This document shows positions 1 to 8,447 of a stretch of DNA of 64,000 bases, piece by piece. The stretch lies in contig JAEZWF010000012.1 of NCBI GenBank assembly GCA_023420415.1, positions 209,862-273,861 on the forward strand, written 5' to 3'. The translations under genes were made by a program, and so were the position numbers. The stretch comes from Actinomycetes bacterium. Its GTDB lineage: Bacteria > Actinomycetota > Actinomycetes > Actinomycetales > Dermatophilaceae. The notes under the pieces are model-generated. The model saw nothing but the letters and a program-made list of their open reading frames with translations. It was not told where the DNA came from and ran no database searches. How positions within the stretch are numbered: the stretch's first letter is position 1; every line of letters starts with the position of its first letter.

Positions 1-137
1 AGCACCTCGACGAGAAGGTCGCCCGCCTGCACCTCGACGCGCTCGGCGCCAAGCTGACCGAGCTCACCAAGGAGCAGGCCGAGTACATCGGCGTCGACGT
101 CGCCGGCCCCTACAAGCCGGACCACTACCGCTACTGA
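1..137 (+). CDS. ahcY: Adenosylhomocysteinase, C-terminal end (partial)
   Basis: Only the last 44 codons are inside the window (frame beginning at base 3). The translation ends in GPYKPDHYRY and is preceded by a helical LDALGAKLTELTKEQAEYIG-type segment. This is the conserved C-terminal tail of S-adenosyl-L-homocysteine hydrolase, whose Lys and Tyr reach into the NAD site of the neighbouring subunit. The enzyme hydrolyses S-adenosylhomocysteine to adenosine and homocysteine in the cytosol. In Mycobacterium tuberculosis sahH also lies just upstream of tmk-mtrA; here tmk is absent and two membrane-protein genes lie between ahcY and mtrA. A strong hairpin follows the stop codon. Confidence 0.93.
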   Translation, partial: HLDEKVARLHLDALGAKLTELTKEQAEYIGVDVAGPYKPDHYRY

Positions 138-179
138 GTCACCCCGGGGCTCGTCCCCGACTCACGGCACCACGTTTGG

Positions 180-216
180 GTATGCCGCCCGCGCACCTCG
201 TGCGCGGGCGGCATAC
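180..216. terminator. Bidirectional hairpin terminator between convergent genes
   Basis: A perfect 16-bp inverted repeat (180-195 and 201-216) with a 5-nt loop lies between the ahcY stop and the stop of the convergent membrane-protein gene. No long T-tract follows, which is usual in high-GC actinobacteria. The outer bases of the stem are GTATGCC/GGCATAC, a heptamer strongly over-represented across the window. Confidence 0.85.
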
Positions 217-228
217 CTGTGTCTGTGG

Positions 229-1491
229 TCAGGGGTGGGCCTGGAGCAGCGGGGACTGGTGAACCGTGAACACCGTCAGGACCCACCAGGCCTGCGCGGC
301 CACACCGAGCAGGCTCACGATCCCCACGGGCAGGAGTAGTGCAGTGCGGGTCGACCGACTCGGTGCCGGGTCGCGCAGTAACGGCCAGAAGGGAACCACA
401 CACAGCATCAAGTACCGCAAGATGCTTGGGCTGGGCGCTGTCATGGTGAGGATGTAGGCCAGGTAGGCCAAGGCCCAGGTTGTGAGGACGAGGCCGAAGG
501 TGCGGCGTTGGAGCCAGATGGCCGCGACCATGACGCCGAGGGCCACGAGGAAGCCAGCCTGAGGGAGAGGCTGCCACGTCATGGCCGACGCGAACCAGCC
601 TCCGAATGCCGGAAGGTCGCGGCGAGCGGGCCACGCGTCCTGGGTTCGAAGGTAGGCATCTGGAACCCCGGTGACGACTCCGGCGATCATCGGCCAGGCC
701 ATCGACAACCCCAGCATGACCACGCCGACAACAACCCCACGAGCAAGTGGCCGCCACCACGAGACCGACGTGTCCCTGGTTGCCGCTGCACGAACGGCCA
801 CAGTGACGATCAGGACAACGGCCATGGCCGGCAGCACGCCGCGCGTGAGGGACAACGCGGTCGCGGGTGCCAGGGAGACCCAATATCGGCCCGTGGCAAT
901 GGCCCAGAGAGTCAGCACCACGAGCAGGAGGGCCAAAGCCTCGGTGTAGGCCACCTGAAGCGCCGGAGCTGCCACGAAGGAGCAGAGGAGCGTGACCGCC
1001 ACTCGGGCATTGAAGACGCTCGTCCGCGCTACGAGTATTCGGTACAGCGCGCACACGGCGATGGCTCCGACCAGGATGTTCAGCGCGACCGCCGCCCATC
1101 CGAAACTCATCCCCGTGCCTGCCATCACTGCCCGGCACAGCAGGGGAAACAGCGGGAAGAAGGCCCACTCGTTCTGCAGCACAGCTCCATCGGCGGTCGG
1201 CAACGCGTTGGGGTAACCGTGAAGTGCGATCGACTGGTACCACTGTCCATCCCAATTGGCGACGACCTCCGAAAAGGGAGGGGAAGCGGCCGTCAGGTCT
1301 TCCGCGTGGTACCCACTGCTGGCCGAAATCTGCGCCTGGCGTGCGGCTCCGTAGAGCAGGACCGCTGCGCCCACGGCGCGTGACACGAAGTAGACGAGTA
1401 GCGGGTAGCCAGCCCACGCCAGCCTGCTCTTCCACGCCAACGACTGTCGGTGGGCCGTCGACAGGCGAAGGCCGGCGGCTGCGGTGCTCAA
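229..1491 (-). CDS. PIG-V-like GT-C membrane mannosyltransferase
   Basis: A 420-residue polytopic membrane protein with about ten hydrophobic segments. The first extracytoplasmic loop carries NWDGQWYQSIALHGYP, which resembles the WD-x-x-WY-x-x-IA-x-x-GY signature of the PIG-V/GPI-mannosyltransferase-2 family of GT-C enzymes. These use polyprenyl-phosphate sugars as donors; the acceptor cannot be told from sequence. The chosen start is TTG at 1491-1489: its TTGA overlaps the TGA of the upstream gene, giving translational coupling, and it directly precedes the first conserved hydrophobic region. The open frame continues upstream but only antisense to the neighbouring gene. With its partner it may glycosylate lipids or wall polymers. 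Confidence 0.68.
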   Translation of the reverse strand: MSTAAAGLRLSTAHRQSLAWKSRLAWAGYPLLVYFVSRAVGAAVLLYGAARQAQISASSGYHAEDLTAASPPFSEVVANWDGQWYQSIALHGYPNALPTADGAVLQNEWAFFPLFPLLCRAVMAGTGMSFGWAAVALNILVGAIAVCALYRILVARTSVFNARVAVTLLCSFVAAPALQVAYTEALALLLVVLTLWAIATGRYWVSLAPATALSLTRGVLPAMAVVLIVTVAVRAAATRDTSVSWWRPLARGVVVGVVMLGLSMAWPMIAGVVTGVPDAYLRTQDAWPARRDLPAFGGWFASAMTWQPLPQAGFLVALGVMVAAIWLQRRTFGLVLTTWALAYLAYILTMTAPSPSILRYLMLCVVPFWPLLRDPAPSRSTRTALLLPVGIVSLLGVAAQAWWVLTVFTVHQSPLLQAHP

Positions 1492-2945
1492 CGCGGCACC
1501 AAGAGGGTGTAGCCGGCAGATGAGGCAACGGGTCGCCAGTGGAGCACATCCCGCACGGTGCCGAACGAGGCGTCGGAGCTGCTGACCAGGGCGGCCGAGC
1601 AACCCATCCGCGTCGGGTACTGGTAGGTGCCGGGCAGGCCGTTGGTCCAGTCGACGTGGGCCTTCACATAGGCGCTCCCAAACACCTCCGCTCTGGGGTC
1701 GATCAACGGTTGCAGCTGCGGATGTGCGAACAGCAGCCACCCGCCAAGGCCGTAGTCGTTACAGATCACGGTGCCTCGAGGAAGAGCCGCAAGTTCGTCG
1801 TCCAGAGCTGTGGGGACGTCGGCCGGTCTGGCAGCCACGGTCCCTGCCAGGGCGGTGGCGGCCACGAGTACGGCGATGGGTGCCGCGCCGAGCACTCGGC
1901 GTTCCCGGGTCGTGGGTGCCTCCCGACGCAGGCCGATCTGGGCCGTCAGCGCAGTCGCGCACAGGGGAGCCAGGATGGCAGCTGCCAGGGGCACAGTGCG
2001 GGCATAGGCAACGCCAAGGCTGACGGCCAGGGCGAACGGCGCAAGATGCGCCCACCGCGTGGCTGAGCTCCGTCGCGCCCAGCCGAGGACAACCACACCG
2101 GCCAGTACCAACAGACACACACCCGTCGGGGCGAGCAGGTCGGGGCGCTGCCACTCCTGGATGTAGGACTTGATGGCGTTGACCGCAAATGGCGCCTTCA
2201 CCAGCCCCGGACCGAGGGGCGTGAGCAGGGTGACGACCAGCTGTGCTGCCAACAGCCCAGCAAGGGATCGCAGCTGGCGCAGTGGCACCTTCTCGATGAG
2301 TAGTCCGCCGAGCACCGAGGCGCCGACGGCGAGTCCGATGAACCAGAAGCCGTGGCTGTTGGCCCACAGCCAGGACAGGGGGACCAGCCACCATCGAGGC
2401 CGCAGGTCCTCGGCGCTGGCGAGCCAGGCACTGACGTAGACGACCGTAAGGAGGATGGACACGAGCTGGGGTCGTGCTGAGATGCTCCCGGTCATGGCGA
2501 GAAACGCGACGGTGGTGACCAGGGCCGCGACCAGGGCAGGTGCACGGTGCCTGGCGCTGCGGTAGAGGGCCATCAGAATTCCGGCCGACAGGATCGGAAC
2601 CGACCAAGCCACGGCCGGCAGCCCACCCGCCTTGTACAGCAGGTACATGACGAGGTCGGGCATCCACTGATGGAGGACGAACGGCTCGGTGGCGCGCGGG
2701 TTGAACGGGTCCGCCCCGGCGAAGGTCCAGCTCTGGAGCACATATCTGCCGGTCACGATGTGCCACCAGGTGTCGGGGTCGCGCACCGCCGTCAGCTGGC
2801 GCATGGCGAACAGGAACACCACCAGGGCGGGGCCGACATCCCGAACCCACCCCATCAGCCGAGAGGGCGACGCATTCCGGTGTGTGACAGTCGACGACGC
2901 CGCGGGGGCCACAGCCGACCCGGGGGCTCGCAGATCCGTACTCAC
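1488..2945 (-). CDS. GT-C-like integral membrane protein, possible glycosyltransferase
   Basis: A 485-residue protein with a short N-terminal tail, about ten to eleven transmembrane segments and a C-terminal extracytoplasmic domain of about 110 residues (from about ICNDYGLGGWLL to the end). The first loop contains RDPDTWWHIVTGRY, the acidic D-x-D-x-WWH motif seen in a family of actinobacterial GT-C-like proteins. The substrate is unknown. The start is GTG at 2945; a weak -10-like CATCAT lies 7 nt upstream of it, so the message may be leaderless. It is divergent from mtrA and overlaps the downstream PIG-V-like gene by 4 bp, so the two form an operon. The pair occupies the place of tmk in the mycobacterial order. 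Confidence 0.65.
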   Translation of the reverse strand: MSTDLRAPGSAVAPAASSTVTHRNASPSRLMGWVRDVGPALVVFLFAMRQLTAVRDPDTWWHIVTGRYVLQSWTFAGADPFNPRATEPFVLHQWMPDLVMYLLYKAGGLPAVAWSVPILSAGILMALYRSARHRAPALVAALVTTVAFLAMTGSISARPQLVSILLTVVYVSAWLASAEDLRPRWWLVPLSWLWANSHGFWFIGLAVGASVLGGLLIEKVPLRQLRSLAGLLAAQLVVTLLTPLGPGLVKAPFAVNAIKSYIQEWQRPDLLAPTGVCLLVLAGVVVLGWARRSSATRWAHLAPFALAVSLGVAYARTVPLAAAILAPLCATALTAQIGLRREAPTTRERRVLGAAPIAVLVAATALAGTVAARPADVPTALDDELAALPRGTVICNDYGLGGWLLFAHPQLQPLIDPRAEVFGSAYVKAHVDWTNGLPGTYQYPTRMGCSAALVSSSDASFGTVRDVLHWRPVASSAGYTLLVPR

Positions 2946-3119
2946 GGATCGAATGATGTCGGTGGCACGGGTGCCGGGCCACGATCCCGGCAACGCGTGC
3001 CGGTTCGTCGGTGCAACATCACCCGAATGGACGATCGACCCGCCGGTCGGCAGACACCCGCGGTGTGAATCGCCTGTGTGATGATTGACGCGCGAGCCGA
3101 ATCGTCGACAGAAGGGTGA

Positions 3120-3803
3120 GTGCAGGTGAACGGTCGAGTTCTGGTCGTTGACGACGATCTTGCGCTGGCGGAGATGCTCGGCATCGTCCTGCGCAACGAG
3201 GGACTCGACGTCACGCACGTCGCTGACGGTGCCACCGCGGTCCAGACCTTCCGTGACACACGCCCCGACCTCGTCCTCCTCGATGTCATGCTCCCCGGGC
3301 TGGATGGCATGGAGGTATGCCGTCGCATCCGGGCCGAGTCCGGCGTCCCCATCGTGATGCTCACGGCCCGCACCGACACCGTCGACGTCGTCGTCGGTCT
3401 GGAGTCCGGCGCCGATGACTACGTCGTCAAGCCGTTCAAGCCGCAGGAGCTCATTGCCCGCGTCCGGGCGCGGCTGCGCCGCGGTGACGAACCCGAGCCG
3501 GAGCGGCTCGAGATCGGCGACCTCGTGATCGACGTCGCCGGCCACTCGGTCAAGCGCGACGGCCAGGCGCTGTCGCTCACCCCACTCGAGTTCGACCTGC
3601 TCGTCGCGCTCGCACGCAAGCCGTGGCAGGTCTTCACCCGCGAGGTGCTGCTCGAGCAGGTGTGGGGCTACCGGCACGCCGGTGACACGCGACTGGTCAA
3701 CGTGCACGTCCAGCGACTCCGCTCCAAGATCGAGCACGACCCCGAGCACCCCGAGATCGTCGTGACGGTCCGCGGCGTCGGGTACAAGGCAGGCCCGAGC
3801 TAG
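3120..3803 (+). CDS. mtrA: Response regulator MtrA
   Basis: A 227-residue OmpR/PhoB-type response regulator. The receiver domain (1-120) has the acidic pocket VVDDD at 9-13, the phospho-acceptor D55 in VLLDVMLPG and a switch lysine in VKPFKPQEL. The winged-helix DNA-binding domain covers about 130-225 and ends in VRGVGYKAG. Length and order (mtrA-mtrB-lpqB) are diagnostic. MtrA controls cell-wall hydrolases, division and replication genes in actinobacteria. The GTG at 3120 gives the expected length; a second GTG at 3126 is possible, with GAAGG upstream of both. mtrB follows after 2 bp. Confidence 0.95.
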   Translation: MQVNGRVLVVDDDLALAEMLGIVLRNEGLDVTHVADGATAVQTFRDTRPDLVLLDVMLPGLDGMEVCRRIRAESGVPIVMLTARTDTVDVVVGLESGADDYVVKPFKPQELIARVRARLRRGDEPEPERLEIGDLVIDVAGHSVKRDGQALSLTPLEFDLLVALARKPWQVFTREVLLEQVWGYRHAGDTRLVNVHVQRLRSKIEHDPEHPEIVVTVRGVGYKAGPS

Positions 3804-3805
3804 CC

Positions 3806-5557
3806 ATGACCGAGCGGGTCCGCCCGGCAAGCGCCCGGGCGCAACCGCACACCACCGACCGGTCGCGGCCGGACGTGCGGGCTGTCCTCGCCGTCCTGCG
3901 CCGGTGGCTCGTCCGGGGCGCGCGTCGGATCGCGCACCTGTGGCGCGCGTCCCTGCAGTTCCGGGTCGTCACCTCGACGATGCTGCTCGGCCTCGTGGTC
4001 GTGGTGATGCTCGGGTCGTACCTCTTCTCCACGATCAGTGACGGCCTGGAGGCCGACCGGACGGAGTCCGCGAAGATCGAGGCGTCACGGCTCACTTCCG
4101 AGGTGCAGGCGACCTTCGAGGACAGCGACCGGACCACTGCCGCCGACCTGAATCTCCTTGCGCAGCAGGCAATCACGAGCGCAGCAGCCCCCGGTGGCGA
4201 CACCGAGCGGTTCCTCATCTTCACCCGTGGACTGGGCAACACGAACTCCAACGTGGTGCAGACGACGTACACCGGGCGCGTCCGGCTGCCCAGTGTGCCC
4301 ATCGAGCTGCGCCAGGCGGTGCGGGACGACCCACGGCACCAACAGGTGACCCTGATCGGCATACCGAGCGCCCAGGGCGACTCCACCGTCCCGGCCGTTC
4401 TCGTCGGCTCGGTCGTCGACGTGCCCCTTGCCGGTCGCTACGACCTGTATGCCGTTTTCCCCATGGAGCGGGAGGAGTCCACCCTCGCGCTCATCACTCG
4501 CACGTTCACCATCGGCGGCCTGGTCCTCGTCCTGCTCGTCGGCGCCATCGCCTGGGTCGTCACCCGGCAGGTGGTCAACCCGGTGCGGCGGGCGGCGATC
4601 GTGGCCGAACGCCTCTCCTCAGGGCGTCTCAACGAACGCATGCGCGCCCGCGGCGAGGACGACCTCGCGTTGCTGGCCAAGTCCTTCAACGAGATGGCGG
4701 ACAGCCTGCAGACCCAGATCCGCCAGCTCGAGGGGCTCTCGCGGGTGCAGCAGCGGTTCGTCTCCGACGTCTCCCACGAGCTGCGCACGCCACTCACGAC
4801 CATTCGGATGGCGGTCGACCTCATCTACGACTCCCGGTCCGGGTTCGAGCCGGCCGTGGCGAGGTCCGCGGAGCTGTTGCGAGGCGAGCTCGACCGGTTC
4901 GAGGAGCTGCTGGCGGACCTGCTGGAGATCAGTCGTTTCGATGCCGGCGCCGCAGCTCTCGACGTGGACGCGACCGACGTGCGGGACTCCGTCGCTCGCG
5001 CGGTCGAGGCAGCGCGTCCCATCGCCGAACGCTGGGGGAGTGCCGTCACGGTCAGCACCGAGGGTCCCACCGTGGCCGAGATCGACGCCCGCCGCGTCGA
5101 GCGGATCCTGCGCAACCTCGTCGTCAACGCGCTGGAGCACGGCGAGGGCCGCCCGGTGGACATGGCCATCGCGGGCAACGACACAGCCGTGGCCGTGACG
5201 GTCCGTGACCATGGCGTCGGTCTGCGACCCGGCGAGGCAGCGTTGGTGTTCAACCGCTTCTGGCGGGCCGACCCGGCGCGGGCGCGCACGACGGGCGGCA
5301 CGGGGTTGGGGCTGGCGATCTCCCTCGAGGACGCGCGCCTGCACGAGGGTTGGCTGCAGGCCTGGGGCGAGCCGGGCCAGGGCTCGTTGTTCCGGCTCAC
5401 CCTTCCGCGCAAGGCGGGGACCCCGATCTCCGACTCGCCGCTGCCCCTGCGGCCGACGGATGCGCCTCCGGTGCCGGACGAGCCACTGACCAGCTCGCGC
5501 CCGGTCACCGTGACGCCTGGCACGGGGCCCTGGAGCGCCCAGGTGGGCCCGCGGTGA
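3806..5557 (+). CDS. mtrB: Sensor histidine kinase MtrB
   Basis: A 583-residue membrane histidine kinase, partner of MtrA. Order: a basic cytoplasmic N-terminus, TM1 at about 52-76, an extracytoplasmic sensor of about 150 residues, TM2 at about 228-250, HAMP, an HisKA domain with H324 in SHELRTPLTTIRMA, and a HATPase domain with N-box LRNLVVNALEHG, G1 VRDHGVGL and G2 GGTGLGLAI. The tail of about 55 residues is Pro-rich and disordered. It senses cell-envelope or cell-cycle state and phosphorylates MtrA. The GTGA at its 3' end couples it to lpqB. Confidence 0.95.
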   Translation: MTERVRPASARAQPHTTDRSRPDVRAVLAVLRRWLVRGARRIAHLWRASLQFRVVTSTMLLGLVVVVMLGSYLFSTISDGLEADRTESAKIEASRLTSEVQATFEDSDRTTAADLNLLAQQAITSAAAPGGDTERFLIFTRGLGNTNSNVVQTTYTGRVRLPSVPIELRQAVRDDPRHQQVTLIGIPSAQGDSTVPAVLVGSVVDVPLAGRYDLYAVFPMEREESTLALITRTFTIGGLVLVLLVGAIAWVVTRQVVNPVRRAAIVAERLSSGRLNERMRARGEDDLALLAKSFNEMADSLQTQIRQLEGLSRVQQRFVSDVSHELRTPLTTIRMAVDLIYDSRSGFEPAVARSAELLRGELDRFEELLADLLEISRFDAGAAALDVDATDVRDSVARAVEAARPIAERWGSAVTVSTEGPTVAEIDARRVERILRNLVVNALEHGEGRPVDMAIAGNDTAVAVTVRDHGVGLRPGEAALVFNRFWRADPARARTTGGTGLGLAISLEDARLHEGWLQAWGEPGQGSLFRLTLPRKAGTPISDSPLPLRPTDAPPVPDEPLTSSRPVTVTPGTGPWSAQVGPR

Positions 5558-7326
5558 GGCGCCGACCGCTGGCCATCGTCGCGAGCGCGCTCGCGTGTGC
5601 TGCCCTGACAGCGTGCGGTGGGCTCTCCACCTCCTCCACCGTGCGACCCGGACTGGAGGTCGGCTCGGCTCCGGAGAACGAGGTCAAGGTCGAGGCCAAC
5701 CCCGTCGCCCCGGGATCCACGCCGGTCCAGGTCGTGGGCGGCTTCATCCGGGCGGCGGCGGCGAGCGACGACCAGTACCAGGTCGCGCGCTCCTTCCTGG
5801 GGCTCCGGCAGGCGTCCTCGTGGCGGCCCGACACCTCGGTGGTCGTGTTCACCTCGTCCGACCAGGTGGAGATCAAGGCGACCGGTCCCGACACGGTGAC
5901 GGCGATGGTCACCGCGACGGCTCGGATCGACGGTGACGGGCGCTATCACGAGCTGCCCGACAACACGACCATGGAAGCCACCTTCGGAGTTGGCAAGCTC
6001 GACGGGGAGTGGCGGATCACCCAGCTGCCGGACGGTTTCGGATCCTGGCTCAGCAGTGCGGATCTCGACCGGCTCTACGACCCCTTCCGCATCTACTTCA
6101 TCTCCGGCGTCGAGCGCCAGCTCGTGCCGGACATCAGGTGGTACCCCCTGGGCACGGGTCTGGCCACCCGACTTGCGCGTGCGCTCCTGGCCGGCGTCCC
6201 GGCATACCTCAATGGAGCGGTGCGCACCGCGATCCCGGCAGGGACGCGCCTCGCGGTCGACGCGGTGACCATCGACTCGGGCACGGCGCGAGTTGACCTG
6301 TCCACCAAGGGACTTGGCAGCGACGCCGAGCAGCGGCAGAACCTCGCAGCCCAGTTCTACAACACGGTGACCCAGGCGCCAGGTGTCGACCGGGTGGCGC
6401 TGGAACTCGAGGGCGCGGACCTGCAGGTGCCCGGTGGGTCCGGGGTGATCGACTCGCTCGCGTCCGTGGGGTTCGGCGCTCGTTCGGACCCAACCGGGCG
6501 GCCGCTGCTGCGAACTGGCAGCACGCTCACCGCCATTGACAAGGACCAGCTGGGCGACCCCGACCGACGTTCGGCGCGCCAACCGAGCGACGACCTGCCC
6601 ACGCTGCAGACCGGGTGGGCCTATCCGGCGTTGTCAGCGGCCGGCAACGAGCTCGCGGCCGTGAGTGGCGACCAGCAACAGCTCAGCCGCTGGCGCGGAC
6701 GCGAACAGGTCCAGGTCATCGAGCCCGGCGAGCTGTTGACCCAGCCCACGTACGACCGGCTCGGTGTCCTGTGGTTCGCGGGGGTGGCCGGCCGTCGCAC
6801 GACGATGTGGGCCATCAACACAGCCGGCGACTCCGCCGACACGCAACGTCCGGTGGTCGTGAGGGCGACGTGGCTCGCCGGCCGGCGCATCGTCGCGCAG
6901 AAGGTCTCCCCGGACGGGCAACGGATGGCCGTCGTGTCGACCGATCCTCAGGGCAGGAGTCCGCGGCTCCAGGTCGCCGGCGTCCAGCGTGAGGCGAGCG
7001 GTGTGCCGGCGTCGTTGGCCGAACCGCTGACCCTGGCCCCCAGTCTCACGCTGATGCGTGACCTGGTGTGGGTCGACGACACCTCGCTTGCCGTGTTGGG
7101 GCGCAAGACCTCCAAACAGGTCATGCGACCCTGGTTCGTGCCGTTGGGCGGCCCGATCAGTGCCGGGCCGGAACTCGCTGGGGCACAGACGATTACGACC
7201 GTCAACGGTGAGCGTGGACTCGTGGCGACCACCGACGAGCATCAGGTGCTGTTGCGCGCCGGCAACCGGTGGCAACGCATCGGAGCTGCGACTGACCTCA
7301 TCGTGCCCGTCGGCGGCTTGCCCTAG
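5554..7326 (+). CDS. lpqB: Lipoprotein LpqB
   Basis: A 590-residue lipoprotein. The GTG start overlaps the mtrB stop (GTGA) and gives a signal peptide with lipobox LTAC (C21). The middle part (roughly 190-310) is the GerMN-type domain, and the rest is a beta-propeller-like LpqB domain. In mycobacteria LpqB interacts with the MtrB sensor region and modulates MtrA phosphorylation; the same role is inferred from position and family. It is the last gene of the operon. Confidence 0.93.
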   Translation: MRRRPLAIVASALACAALTACGGLSTSSTVRPGLEVGSAPENEVKVEANPVAPGSTPVQVVGGFIRAAAASDDQYQVARSFLGLRQASSWRPDTSVVVFTSSDQVEIKATGPDTVTAMVTATARIDGDGRYHELPDNTTMEATFGVGKLDGEWRITQLPDGFGSWLSSADLDRLYDPFRIYFISGVERQLVPDIRWYPLGTGLATRLARALLAGVPAYLNGAVRTAIPAGTRLAVDAVTIDSGTARVDLSTKGLGSDAEQRQNLAAQFYNTVTQAPGVDRVALELEGADLQVPGGSGVIDSLASVGFGARSDPTGRPLLRTGSTLTAIDKDQLGDPDRRSARQPSDDLPTLQTGWAYPALSAAGNELAAVSGDQQQLSRWRGREQVQVIEPGELLTQPTYDRLGVLWFAGVAGRRTTMWAINTAGDSADTQRPVVVRATWLAGRRIVAQKVSPDGQRMAVVSTDPQGRSPRLQVAGVQREASGVPASLAEPLTLAPSLTLMRDLVWVDDTSLAVLGRKTSKQVMRPWFVPLGGPISAGPELAGAQTITTVNGERGLVATTDEHQVLLRAGNRWQRIGAATDLIVPVGGLP

Positions 7327-7451
7327 TCCAGCGACCCTTGCCGGTATCGGACAACTGACCGGCCACGGGCCGTCGCCGCGAGGGATCATCCGTTCAGGTG
7401 ATGACGGGGCGGACCATCGTCCATCCGGGTTGGACCCCAACAGCCGATGTG

Positions 7452-7528
7452 GCCGCTGCCCTCTGAGCGGCAGAGTTCTGGGCGACCCAAGAGCCCCATG
7501 GTTCTGGGTCTCCAAACCCAGGACCATG
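7452..7528 (+). promoter_or_regulatory. Structured 5' leader of the major pilin gene
   Basis: Two hairpins lie in the 229-bp gap upstream of the first pilin. The first is GCCGCT/AGCGGC (7452-7457 and 7466-7471). The second is a 13-bp stem with one G-U pair (7497-7509 and 7516-7528). The second ends 27 nt before the pilin start and leaves the ribosome-binding site (AAAGGA, about 7542-7547) single-stranded. The layout fits an mRNA-stabilising or regulatory leader. It does not match a riboswitch class that I can recognise. Confidence 0.45.
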
Positions 7529-7554
7529 CACCGCCCGAACGCAAAGGAAAGCTC

Positions 7555-7749
7555 ATGCTCAAGTCCGTCGCCAAGTTCCAGACCGCCGTCTTCCACGCCC
7601 GCACCCGCGGCGAGCGCGGCGCCACCGCCGTCGAGTACGGCCTGATGGTTGCGCTCATCGCCGCCGTCATCGTCGGTGTCGTCCTCACCCTCGGCGGCAA
7701 GATCAACAACGCCTTCAACAAGGTCAACACCAGCATCCCGGCCAACTGA
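7555..7749 (+). CDS. Flp/Fap-type major pilin 1
   Basis: A 64-residue prepilin. The ATG at 7555 is preceded by AAAGGA. The cytoplasmic leader (22 residues) ends in ERG, followed by ATAVEYGLMVALIAAVIVG: cleavage by a TadV-type prepilin peptidase after G22 would give a 42-residue mature pilin with the conserved Glu at +5 (E27). The mature protein is one hydrophobic helix plus the polar tail NNAFNKVNTSIPAN. It would be the main subunit of the Tad pilus encoded downstream. It has its own structured leader and is followed by a hairpin, so it is probably expressed well above the rest of the locus. Confidence 0.92.
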   Translation: MLKSVAKFQTAVFHARTRGERGATAVEYGLMVALIAAVIVGVVLTLGGKINNAFNKVNTSIPAN

Positions 7750-7781
7750 CCGGGTCCGCCTGACGGCCCCAGCACTGTGAA

Positions 7782-7818
7782 TCGGGGTGGGTCGACCACG
7801 TTGGTCGATCCACCCCGA
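7782..7818 (+). terminator. Hairpin between pilin 1 and pilin 2 (attenuator-like)
   Basis: A 17-bp stem with a single G-U pair (7782-7798 and 7802-7818) and a 3-nt loop. It lies 33 bp after the pilin 1 stop and about 50 bp before pilin 2. There is no T-tract. It is probably a partial terminator or a 3' stabiliser that raises pilin 1 mRNA relative to the rest of the Tad operon. Confidence 0.7.
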
Positions 7819-7866
7819 CCGCATGGATCACAGACGTACTCGCCCACTGCCCGAGAGGTGACGAAC

Positions 7867-8037
7867 TTGAACTGTCACGGTCTTCGACGACTCACCAAGA
7901 GTGACCGGGGTGCCACGGCAGTGGAGTACGGCCTCATGGTCGCCTTGGTGGCGGCGGTGGTCGTGGGGACGGTCATCGTCCTCGGCGCAAACGTCAACGA
8001 CCTGTTCGCACGGGTCAACTGGTGGGGACAGCCGTGA
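7867..8037 (+). CDS. Flp-type pilin 2
   Basis: A 56-residue prepilin paralogous to pilin 1: leader ending SDRG, then ATAVEYGLMVALVAAVVVG with the Glu at +5, and the tail NDLFARVNWWGQP. The TTG at 7867 is preferred because GAGAGGTGA, a near-perfect Shine-Dalgarno sequence, ends 5 nt upstream. An in-frame GTG at 7858 would put that sequence inside the gene. It lacks the Asn-rich tail of pilin 1 and ends with a Trp pair, so it may be a minor or tip pilin. Its stop overlaps the start of tadE (GTGA). Confidence 0.88.
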   Translation: MNCHGLRRLTKSDRGATAVEYGLMVALVAAVVVGTVIVLGANVNDLFARVNWWGQP

Positions 8038-8447
8038 GGCGGCCTCGGAACGAACGAGGTTCTGCGGCCGTGGAGATGGCGCTGGTTCTCCCTCTTCTGG
8101 TGGCAGTGGTCTTCGGAATCATCGACTTCGCCAGGCTCTTCAACGGCCTCATCGAAACGACCCAAGCTGCGCGCGAAGGAGTGCGCCTCGTGGCCGTGTC
8201 CAGCGCGGATACTTCGTCTGACTACTACTACAACGATGCCGCAGTCACGAACCGTGCCCAGCAGGCGGCTCCCAACCCAGCGTTCGGCCCCAGCGCCGGT
8301 GCCGTGACGGTCGTGCGACGCTGCGCGGACAAGCCGGCTCCAGACGCCACGGCGGCGGTGTCGGTCTCCTTCGGCTACGACCCGGTCTTCTACTCCTTCC
8401 TGAAGAAGACGTACACGCGGACGGCGGTCATGCGATGCGGCGGCTGA
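8034..8447 (+). CDS. TadE-family pseudopilin
   Basis: A 137-residue protein with a short basic leader, then ERGSAAVEMALVLPLLVAVVFGIIDFARLF. This is the TadE-type N-terminal motif (G-S-A-A-V-E, Glu at +5 of the processed form) plus a membrane helix. The remainder is an extracytoplasmic domain of about 95 residues with two Cys (RRCADK and MRCGG). TadE proteins are minor pseudopilins of Tad/Flp pili. The GTG start overlaps the preceding TGA. Confidence 0.87.
   Translation: MRRPRNERGSAAVEMALVLPLLVAVVFGIIDFARLFNGLIETTQAAREGVRLVAVSSADTSSDYYYNDAAVTNRAQQAAPNPAFGPSAGAVTVVRRCADKPAPDATAAVSVSFGYDPVFYSFLKKTYTRTAVMRCGG

Noticed and set aside
131..1549. Long open frames overlapping the two membrane-protein genes (for example 131-1549 minus, 508-1383 plus)
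   Set aside because: They are antisense or out-of-frame to genes with clear membrane-protein signatures, and their translations are Arg/Pro/His-rich low-complexity, typical of high-GC shadow frames.
7327..7554. c-di-GMP (GEMM) riboswitch before the pilin
   Set aside because: An ACGCAAAG string is present, but it is part of the Shine-Dalgarno region and the rest of the GEMM core (paired helices with GAAA tetraloop and receptor) is missing.
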